Shown in pieces: positions 36,554 through 42,244 of a stretch of 42,244 bases of DNA. The DNA comes from Niabella sp. (lineage in GTDB: Bacteria; Bacteroidota; Bacteroidia; Chitinophagales; Chitinophagaceae): NCBI GenBank assembly GCA_027493055.1, contig JAPUDO010000066.1, positions 25,243-67,486 on the forward strand. The letters are read 5' to 3'. Within the stretch, counting starts at the first letter, position 1, and each line of letters starts with the position of its first letter. The position numbers and the translations under genes were made by a program. The notes under the pieces were generated by a model. The model saw nothing but the letters and a program-made list of their open reading frames with translations. It did not search any database and was not told where the DNA came from.

Positions 36554-36995
36554 CCGGATTCCTTTTTTCTACCAGCAATAAATGCTCACACACCATTACC
36601 AGCTCTTTATGCTGGTTATGCACTTCCAGCAGTTCTGTTACAATGCCATAACCCGGCTTTTTATGATCCTTTTTGTCTTTTATAATAATAGTAGTGCTGA
36701 TGGTATCATTAATATATACCGGGCGTATAAAACGCAGCCTTTCATATCCATAGGTCATGGCTACTTCATTAATAACGCCAGCCGTTAAGCCCACGCCTAC
36801 AGTAAAGATCAGTGTGCCATGTGCTATACGGTGTTTAAACGGTTGTGTTTTACACCACTCCTCATCCATGTGATGCGGGTAAAAATCACCCGACTGTCCT
36901 GCATGTAATACAATATCTGCGTCTGTAATCGTTCTTCCTGTGGTTTTTCGGGAATCGTTCAGGGCAAAATCCTCATAGTATATTTTAACGCTCAT
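36546..36995 (-). CDS. MaoC-like (R)-specific hydratase/dehydratase
   Basis: A 149-residue hot-dog-fold protein. The ORF opens at 37037, but [14 protein letters not shown] at 36995 is the family-like start; the predicted promoter (37021-37086) overlaps the longer version, which also argues for 36995. Hydratase signature: [13 protein letters not shown] with Asp37 and His41/His42 as catalytic candidates, followed by [17 protein letters not shown]. It would add or remove water on an enoyl- or hydroxyacyl-CoA. It is the first gene of the operon with the SBP-like protein and two CoA-transferases, so all likely process one acid as its CoA ester. Confidence 0.88.
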   Translation of the reverse strand: MSVKIYYEDFALNDSRKTTGRTITDADIVLHAGQSGDFYPHHMDEEWCKTQPFKHRIAHGTLIFTVGVGLTAGVINEVAMTYGYERLRFIRPVYINDTISTTIIIKDKKDHKKPGYGIVTELLEVHNQHKELVMVCEHLLLVEKRNPDA

Positions 36996-37020
36996 AATAA
37001 TCAAGCATTTTATCGCCAAT

Positions 37021-37086
37021 CGAAAATATATCAACACAGTACTTTAAAAAATGGGTTGTTTCACTAATGTGATGTAATATCTTACT
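37021..37086 (-). promoter_or_regulatory. Pectin-regulon promoter, copy C (MaoC/CoA-transferase operon)
   Basis: Aligned without gaps to copy B, 30 of 41 core positions (37046-37086) are identical, including TTTCACTAA, GATG and TTACTA. At exactly the same offset as in copies A and B there is a -7-like TATTTTCG (complement of 37021-37028; one mismatch to TAnnTTTG). The -33 TTG is replaced by TTT. The predicted transcript would begin near 37014, about 19 bases before the MaoC ATG. Confidence 0.62.
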
Positions 37087-37194
37087 AAGCCATTAATGAT
37101 GCTATCCTGCCCTTTTCCCAGAAGAAAAAGAGCAGGGAATAATTATTAAACCTACTTTTTCTTAAAGAAATCTATAATTTTACTATACCTGTTT

Positions 37195-38451
37195 ATGGAA
37201 ACGTACGGTAAAATATTATTGGTTGCAATGCCGGTTTTCCTGCTGCTGGTACTGTTTGAAAAATGGTATGCCTGGCAGAAGGGAGCAGACAATGTAAGAA
37301 CCACAGATATGGTGAGCAGCTTACTGAGCGGCGTAACTAACGTAACTAAAGATGTATTAGGGCTAAGCATTGCTATTTACAGCTATAGCTGGCTGGTACA
37401 ACACCTGGCTATTTATCACATTAAAGCCACCTGGCTTACTTATGTAGTAGCATTCCTGGCCCTGGATTTTTCGGGATATATGGTTCACCGCATCCAGCAT
37501 ACTTACAATTTTTTCTGGAACGGGCACCTGGTACACCACAGCAGTGAGGAGTTTAACCTGGCCTGTGCATTACGGCAGAGCATATCCAGCTTCGTTAATT
37601 TATTCGCGGTCTTTTTGCTTCCGGCAGCATTGTTGGGAGTGCCTGATAAAGTCATTGCCGTTGTAGCCCCGCTGCACCTCTTTGCCCAGTTCTGGTACCA
37701 TACCGTTCATATCCGGAGGATGGGCTGGCTGGAAAATATCATTGTTACACCTTCTCATCACAGGGTACACCATGCCATCAATCCTGAATATATAGATAAG
37801 AATTATTCCCAGATATTTATTTTCTGGGATAAGCTACTGGGCACTTTCCAGGAAGAACTGCCAGATAAGCCGCCTGTTTACGGTATTACAAGGCCTGTGC
37901 AAACATGGAACCCGGTAAAAATAAATTTTCAGCATATATGGCTATTAATCAAAGACGCCTGGCGTACTAAAAGCCGGAAAGATAAATTCAGGATATGGCT
38001 GATGCCTACCGGATGGCGCCCGGCAGATGTTGCCCAAAAATTTCCTGTATATAAAATAGACGATGTGTATCATTTTGATAAATACGAAACCAGGTTAGTA
38101 CCTTTTATGAAAGTGTGGCTATGGGTACAACTAATGATGCTCCTTTTGTTTGTATCTTATTTATTTGGGAATATTGCTGCAATCGGATCACCCGGAATTT
38201 TTATTTATGGATTTTTCATCTTCCTGTTTGTTTACGCTTTTGCAGAACTGATGGATAATAGTGAGAATGCCTGGATCTGGGAATTTTTCAAGCTCGCTTC
38301 AGGCTTCTCTATACTGATATTTACCAAAGACTGGTTTGGAATAAATGATATAATTCCTTACGCGGGATATATTATTGGAGCTTATTTCCTGCTCTCTTTT
38401 TTCATTACTTATCACTTTTGTACCAGCTTCAGGAAAGCGGTACATTTATAA
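37195..38451 (+). CDS. Fatty acid hydroxylase/sterol desaturase family membrane protein
   Basis: Integral membrane di-iron oxygenase of 418 residues, related to alkylglycerol monooxygenase-like proteins. The histidine clusters are clear: His98 and His102 (MVHRIQH), His111/114/115 (GHLVHH), and His188/189/192/193 (TPSHHRVHH). Hydrophobic helices occur at the N-terminus (about 6-21), 55-95, 125-165 and in a C-terminal block from about 305. Transcription is divergent from the MaoC operon with a 157-base gap, and the gene does not belong to the pectin system. The substrate is a membrane lipid of unknown type. Confidence 0.9.
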   Translation: METYGKILLVAMPVFLLLVLFEKWYAWQKGADNVRTTDMVSSLLSGVTNVTKDVLGLSIAIYSYSWLVQHLAIYHIKATWLTYVVAFLALDFSGYMVHRIQHTYNFFWNGHLVHHSSEEFNLACALRQSISSFVNLFAVFLLPAALLGVPDKVIAVVAPLHLFAQFWYHTVHIRRMGWLENIIVTPSHHRVHHAINPEYIDKNYSQIFIFWDKLLGTFQEELPDKPPVYGITRPVQTWNPVKINFQHIWLLIKDAWRTKSRKDKFRIWLMPTGWRPADVAQKFPVYKIDDVYHFDKYETRLVPFMKVWLWVQLMMLLLFVSYLFGNIAAIGSPGIFIYGFFIFLFVYAFAELMDNSENAWIWEFFKLASGFSILIFTKDWFGINDIIPYAGYIIGAYFLLSFFITYHFCTSFRKAVHL

Positions 38452-38708
38452 ATGATACATACCATACAACACATCATAGAAATTTATTCAACTTTTTAAG
38501 TGGTTGAGCATCGTTAGCGAATCAGCGTTAACTGCATAATTTGTAAATGCGATTTGTTCCGGGTGGATAAACATTTTTCGTTTTTGTATATATCACCACA
38601 TCGTGGTTCATTTTAAGTCTGGATACTGTAATAATACAATGGAATCAGAAATCTTTTTGTAAATAACCTGAATTAAAAGTAAGTTGCATCAGCAAAGAAC
38701 TAATTATT

Positions 38709-39635
38709 GTGCAGCTCATTAAACTTACCTCCTATACATTTTTTTCCTTTTGTTTGATTGTTATTGCAAGTCAGCAGGTAAAAGCGCAGTGGCTTCCCAA
38801 CCCTGTTAAAAACAATTTATCTGTAAAAGCCGGGGCAGAAATCAGGAAAACAGATTTCCGATGGTCCATAGCCGGCAATGCAGAAGGGAAAGATCCTAAT
38901 ATTTATTCGGAGCTGATCTATGATCCTGTCCATTCTTCCGGGTTCTTTATTGGAGCACATTATAAGATATACAAAAGATTTGCCGTAGAAGCTAACTATA
39001 GCAGGCTGGGCACTTATAAAGGGAGCGCCACTGATATTGACTATGCAGGAGACAACCGAACGCAGCCCATAAAACCTTCGTTTGGCGATACCCTTTTCAG
39101 AAGCGATAAAGGAAATATGAACAGCTTTGATGTTTCGCTTAGTTATACTTTTGTTGATCATCACCCCTTCCAGCTTAGCGCAGGAGCCGGGTACACTAAC
39201 AGCAGGGAATTATTTTACCTATTAGACAATGACATGCCTGATCTTAATACAACTTACCGGGCCGACTGGACAGGCGCCCTGCTTTTTTTAGAAGGCGGTA
39301 TCAATATCACCAGGAAGATCTATATACATCCCCGGGTATCTTACCAGCCCATGCAATATAATGCTACCGCCAATTGGAATATACAGGAAGATTTTCAACA
39401 TCCGGTTAGCTTTATACAAACAGCTAATGGCAGCGGATGGAATTATAGTGCCGATGCAGCTTACCAATTCAATAAACATATAGGGCTGCATATTGAGTGG
39501 CTGCACTCCGGTTGGAAAACTCAAAAAGGTATTGACAGGCTTTACCTTAAGTCAGGAGATATTCCTGAAACACAAATGAACGGGGCATTTAAGAAAAACA
39601 ATAGCTGGAGACTAAGTGCCGCCTACACTTTCTAA
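38709..39635 (+). CDS. Outer-membrane beta-barrel protein
   Basis: A 308-residue exported protein with a GTG start followed by a signal peptide (LTSYTFFSFCLIVIASQQVKAQ). Alternating strands such as FFIGAHYKIYKRFAVEANYS, FDVSLSYTFVDHHPFQLSAG and IGLHIEWLHSGW, with the final aromatic residue in WRLSAAYTF, fit an OmpA/OprF-like barrel. No specific function is recognised. The upstream gap (38452-38708) contains no other gene; a promoter must lie there, but I cannot place it. Confidence 0.75.
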   Translation: MQLIKLTSYTFFSFCLIVIASQQVKAQWLPNPVKNNLSVKAGAEIRKTDFRWSIAGNAEGKDPNIYSELIYDPVHSSGFFIGAHYKIYKRFAVEANYSRLGTYKGSATDIDYAGDNRTQPIKPSFGDTLFRSDKGNMNSFDVSLSYTFVDHHPFQLSAGAGYTNSRELFYLLDNDMPDLNTTYRADWTGALLFLEGGINITRKIYIHPRVSYQPMQYNATANWNIQEDFQHPVSFIQTANGSGWNYSADAAYQFNKHIGLHIEWLHSGWKTQKGIDRLYLKSGDIPETQMNGAFKKNNSWRLSAAYTF

Positions 39636-39639
39636 AAAT

Positions 39640-40323
39640 CTATAATGGCGCAGCTTTCCTTCCTTTCGTGTTTTCCCAGGGAATAAATGCACCCAGTGTG
39701 CCACGTAACCTCTTAAACCAGCTTTCTCGTTCCGTTATAGATACAAAATCAGCTTTCAAAGCCGGGGCCGGATCAATAGTATATTCTTTATCATTCAGCA
39801 TTCTTAAAGTATCTACCATGAAAGGTATATGCTGAATTTTGGTAGCAAACCTCCTTTTTGTAAAGCCTTTGGTTAAGGATGACTGGAAAGGATCAGTTAC
39901 CAAAGCAATTGTTTTGAAGCCCTGTTTCCTGGCCAGCTCATAAGCGTAATAAATGTTTTCGGTGCTATGTTCAGCCTGTGTCTCATAAAAGATATGTTTT
40001 TCCGGAACACCCAGCTGCCGCGCATACAACCCCATGATCTTAGCTTCATAATAAGGAGAATAAACCGCGCTCCCCGAAAATATAATATTCCTGATAATAC
40101 CTTTCCGGTATAAAAAATCAGCCCAAAGCACCCTGCCTTTCATTACCGAGTCCCACTTATGATCTTTAAACTGTATGCCGGGTACTATAGCGGCATCAAA
40201 AGATTCGCCATTAGCTACAACCGTATTATATAATTTAGCAGGGCGTTTTCTATAGGAAACGCAGCCCCACATACTTATTAGCATAACAGACAGGGATATC
40301 GGCAGTACCAGCTTTTTAACCAT
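39640..40323 (-). CDS. YdcF/SanA/ElyC-family (DUF218) lipoprotein
   Basis: A 227-residue protein with lipoprotein signal ISLSVMLISMWGC (Cys21). The DUF218 core is evident: FDAAIVPGIQ, NIIFSGSAVYSPYYEAKIMG, GVPEKHIFYETQAEHSTENI and TIALVTDPFQSS. Members of this family act in envelope or peptidoglycan maintenance. It is convergent with the barrel gene, whose stop is only 4 bases away. An enzyme activity cannot be stated. Confidence 0.88.
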   Translation of the reverse strand: MVKKLVLPISLSVMLISMWGCVSYRKRPAKLYNTVVANGESFDAAIVPGIQFKDHKWDSVMKGRVLWADFLYRKGIIRNIIFSGSAVYSPYYEAKIMGLYARQLGVPEKHIFYETQAEHSTENIYYAYELARKQGFKTIALVTDPFQSSLTKGFTKRRFATKIQHIPFMVDTLRMLNDKEYTIDPAPALKADFVSITERESWFKRLRGTLGAFIPWENTKGRKAAPL

Positions 40324-40405
40324 TGCCCGTAAAATACAACATATAGGCCAGTCTTGATATAGGGCGCATCATATTTTTTGTATGCCTGAAATACGACCGG
40401 CCTCA

Positions 40406-41017
40406 TTACAGGGGCACTAAAGGGGTATCAAGGTATTGCCATAAATGCCTGCAGGCATAGGTTCTGTAGGGACTCCAGCCTTCAGCGATGAGGATCATTT
40501 TCATGGCAAGTTCTTTTGAGCTGGCGTATTCAATCTGGTACAGCCGGATCATAGCTTTTTGCAGCCCTAAATCACCGGCAGAAAATACATCTTCCCGGCC
40601 AAGCGCAAACATTAACAACATTTCAACCGTCCACTGACCTACTCCTTTAATGCGTGTAAGCAATGCCATCAGCTCCTCATTGTTCATTTTATCGAGCTTA
40701 GCATCAGTTAATTTATTATCTGTAAAAAACCGGCATATATTTTTAATGTAAAGCGCTTTAGCGTTGGACAGCCCGATACCTCTTAATGTTTCATGAGGCA
40801 CAGCCAGTATATCCTGCGGCCTGGGCATTTTTGTTTTGAACAGTTGTAAGAACCTGGAAAATATTACTGCTGCTACTTTTGTGCTTAACTGCTGGCTCAT
40901 TACTGAAGCGCATAGCTGCAGGCAGATATTTTTCTTTTTATCAATAACACAATGTCCCTGCTGTTTAACAAGCGCTTTCAGCACTTTATCTTTATTCAAA
41001 TGTTTACGGTAAGGCAT
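40406..41017 (-). CDS. DNA-3-methyladenine glycosylase II-like (HhH-GPD)
   Basis: Base-excision repair glycosylase of 203 residues that removes alkylated purines. Motifs: MSQQLSTKVA (helix that opens the fold), LRGIGLSNAKALYI, the helix-hairpin-helix LTRIKGVGQWTVEMLLMFAL, and the catalytic Asp149 in FSAGDLGLQKAM. The open frame continues to 41128, but the added residues are just translation of a repeat (41048-41070), so the ATG at 41017 (MPYRKHLNKDK) is chosen. It lacks the N-terminal Ada/AlkA extension and is a compact form. Confidence 0.92.
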   Translation of the reverse strand: MPYRKHLNKDKVLKALVKQQGHCVIDKKKNICLQLCASVMSQQLSTKVAAVIFSRFLQLFKTKMPRPQDILAVPHETLRGIGLSNAKALYIKNICRFFTDNKLTDAKLDKMNNEELMALLTRIKGVGQWTVEMLLMFALGREDVFSAGDLGLQKAMIRLYQIEYASSKELAMKMILIAEGWSPYRTYACRHLWQYLDTPLVPL

Positions 41018-41259
41018 TGTTGCAGGCAAATTTGAACATTGAGCATTCCTGCCCATCCGGTCAGGCGGGGATTGTTGTTTATTATTATCCGAATATAGAA
41101 TTTCTGTACTATATGGTTGATAGTTCATGGTTCATAGATGCTGGATACTTGATATTGGATGCTACCGGAGACTTTATATTTTACATTCAACATTTAATAT
41201 TCAAAATTCTACATTCTCCAAAACCTCCCTCCTGTCATCTGTCAACTATCATCCGTCAA
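41018..41259. repeat. Intergenic low-complexity repeat patch
   Basis: About 240 bases with many near-copies of short words (TTCATGGTTCATAG, ATTCAACATTTAATATTC, TCTGTCAACTATCATCCGTC) between the glycosylase and Nudix genes. This style of degenerate intergenic DNA is frequent in Bacteroidota. It includes one copy of the CCCGCCTG/GGGCAGG repeat. No gene is seen. Confidence 0.6.
41048..41070 (-). repeat. REP-family copy 1 (CCCGCCTG...GGGCAGG)
   Basis: On the minus strand this reads CCCCGCCTGACC then GGATGGGCAGG. It matches the hairpin at 42083-42106 apart from small changes near the centre, so two copies of one repeat family lie 1 kb apart in opposite orientation. Confidence 0.6.
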
Positions 41260-41814
41260 CTAAACTTTAAGCTCACCCAGCTTCATCAACGCATATAACA
41301 TACAGGTAACGTGCATGGATTGTATAAATTCATTGTTCCTGAATTTTTCCTTAAACACTTGCAGATCCATTAATTCCACATGTATTTCCTCGTTTTCATC
41401 AAGACTCTGGCCGGCTGTTTTTTTTCCGCCTTTAGCCAGGAACATGTGCATCCAGTTATTATTGGTGGATGGATTGGCGCAGGTTTTGCCCAGGTACTCA
41501 AGTTCTTCAAATTCATAACCGGTTTCTTCCAGCAGCTCCCGTTTAATGGCTGTTTCCAGGTCAGCATCCTCATCATCTACACATCCGCCCGGAATTTCCC
41601 AGCAGGTTTCACCAATGGCATGACGGTATTGCAGCTCCATCACCACTTTATTATCTGTTGTTAATGCAAAGCAGGTAACCCAGGTAGGAAACTCATATAC
41701 ATAATAGGGGTCTACAATTTTACCCTGCGGCGTTTTGCAGATATCCTTTCGTACTTTAAACCAAAGGTCATTAAACAACTGCTCCGATTTTAGGATCTCC
41801 CATTTAAGATTCAT
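41260..41814 (-). CDS. Nudix hydrolase (ADP-ribose pyrophosphatase-like)
   Basis: A 184-residue Nudix enzyme that cleaves nucleoside diphosphate derivatives. The frame extends to 41928, but the first 38 codons read through a structured repeat (41865-41920); the ATG at 41814 (MNLKWEILKSEQLFNDLWF) fits the family. It has the strand YYVYEFPTWVTCFALT, MELQYRHAIGETCWEIPGG and a Nudix box ending RELLEETGY. Spacing between the Gly-Gly pair and RELLEE is one or two residues longer than canonical. Housekeeping gene, unrelated to the pectin system; the precise substrate is unproven. Confidence 0.9.
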   Translation of the reverse strand: MNLKWEILKSEQLFNDLWFKVRKDICKTPQGKIVDPYYVYEFPTWVTCFALTTDNKVVMELQYRHAIGETCWEIPGGCVDDEDADLETAIKRELLEETGYEFEELEYLGKTCANPSTNNNWMHMFLAKGGKKTAGQSLDENEEIHVELMDLQVFKEKFRNNEFIQSMHVTCMLYALMKLGELKV

Positions 41815-41864
41815 GTTGATCAGTTTATTGTCTGAGTTATGATTTATATACTCCTCCATCTTGG

Positions 41865-41920
41865 CTGGCCTCTCCCAAGTAGCCTCCTTAGGAGTCCTTT
41901 GGACCTTCGGGTCCGGCCAG
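41865..41920. repeat. Structured intergenic repeat with nested hairpins
   Basis: Outer arms CTGGCC (41865-41870) and GGCCAG (41915-41920) enclose a palindrome CTCCTTAGGAG (41884-41894) and a hairpin GGACC-TTCG-GGTCC (41901-41914). The element lies just upstream of the Nudix start and accounts for the spurious N-terminal extension of that frame. It may be a REP-like element or part of the 5' leader. Confidence 0.6.
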
Positions 41921-42082
41921 TGTATCACCGTTACTTACTAATGAAACAAATAAGTAACATCAATGCTCAGGTCAGTCCAACACACTGCTACGCTACAGAC
42001 CTACGCAAGATCTTTTTCCTATCTTGTGCCTCCCGGCTACTACTGTTAGAAACCTGAAAATATGTTTTAATCAAGCCTGAAA

Positions 42083-42106
42083 GCCCGCCTGCCGGACGGG
42101 CAGGGC
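42083..42106 (+). repeat. REP-family copy 2 (hairpin)
   Basis: Hairpin with stem CCTGCC/GGCAGG (42088-42093 and 42099-42104) and GC-rich flanks (GCCCG before, GGC after). It is nearly the same sequence as the element at 41048-41070 on the other strand. Confidence 0.65.
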
Positions 42107-42143
42107 TAATATTATTATAAAAAAAGCATATATACCGATTAGA

Positions 42144-42240
42144 ATCCCGAAGGGATGGCATCATATCCTATGTCACCCCATTCGGGGTCTTCGTCCAAAA
42201 TCCAAACGATTTTTCTATAATAATAACATCTCTTCGAGAT
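42144..42240. repeat. Series of three small hairpins at the right edge
   Basis: Three short inverted repeats in an AT-rich, gene-free stretch: ATCCC-GAA-GGGAT (42144-42156), ACCCC-ATTC-GGGGT (42175-42188) and ATCTC-TTC-GAGAT (42228-42240). They have the same design (five-base stem, three- or four-base loop holding TTC or GAA). Such runs are seen between genes in Bacteroidota and may continue past the window. No gene was found between 41815 and 42244. Confidence 0.6.
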
Positions 42241-42244
42241 TTTT

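Noticed and set aside
40406-41128. Longer glycosylase start at 41128
   Set aside because: The extra 37 residues read through intergenic repeat DNA; the protein family starts at MPYRKHLNKD.
41018-41259. CRISPR-like or tandem array in the intergenic patch
   Set aside because: The repeated words are short, degenerate and irregularly spaced, without regular spacers.
41260-41928. Longer Nudix start at 41928
   Set aside because: The added 38 residues translate a structured repeat and do not resemble the family; the ATG at 41814 does.

Overview
The window comes from a Bacteroidota genome, most likely of the Chitinophagaceae or a close relative; the genus cannot be read from the sequence. The signs are a SusC/SusD pair, promoters of the TTG / TAnnTTTG type, signal peptides ending in AQ, and intergenic repeats of a kind common in that group. 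Almost everything from the left edge to about 37 kb is transcribed leftwards (minus strand) and forms one large pectin utilization locus. No rRNA, tRNA or CRISPR array was seen.

Minus-strand layout in transcription order. (1) 36995 to 27343: a tightly coupled operon of a MaoC-type hydratase, a substrate-binding-protein fold without signal peptide, two CaiB/BaiF CoA-transferases, a sugar-lactonase-like amidohydrolase, the rhamnose transporter RhaT, a Gfo/Idh/MocA oxidoreductase and a GH67-like uronidase. (2) A plus-strand insert with an Rpn-type nuclease and a possible 49-residue ORF. (3) 26191 to 14263: GH28 polygalacturonase, GH95, GH2-malectin, GH78 rhamnosidase and a GH43/GH32-like propeller enzyme. 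(4) A plus-strand propeller lipoprotein (13259-14266). (5) GH2 and a sialidase-like propeller protein. (6) SusC and SusD, ending at a strong terminator. (7) A DUF3826 protein and two tandem pectate lyases, the second cut by the window edge.

The enzyme set suggests a rhamnose- and galacturonate-rich pectin with galactose and fucose or L-galactose decorations (rhamnogalacturonan-I-like). Glycans would be cut outside the cell, imported by SusC/D, trimmed in the periplasm, and rhamnose taken up by RhaT. The most interesting result is a shared promoter architecture at three places: before DUF3826/pectate lyases (3173-3238), before SusC (8977-9042) and before the MaoC/CoA-transferase operon (37021-37086). 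Each has a -7-like box, a fixed spacing, and a conserved upstream block. This ties the odd CoA-transferase operon to the pectin regulon. No regulator gene lies in the window.

From 37.2 kb rightwards the genes look like ordinary chromosome: a fatty acid hydroxylase/sterol desaturase, an outer-membrane barrel, a YdcF/ElyC-type lipoprotein, a DNA-3-methyladenine glycosylase and a Nudix hydrolase. The right end (41.8-42.2 kb) is gene-free and rich in small hairpin repeats. Several of these repeats extend open frames upstream of true starts, so a number of starts were moved inward.
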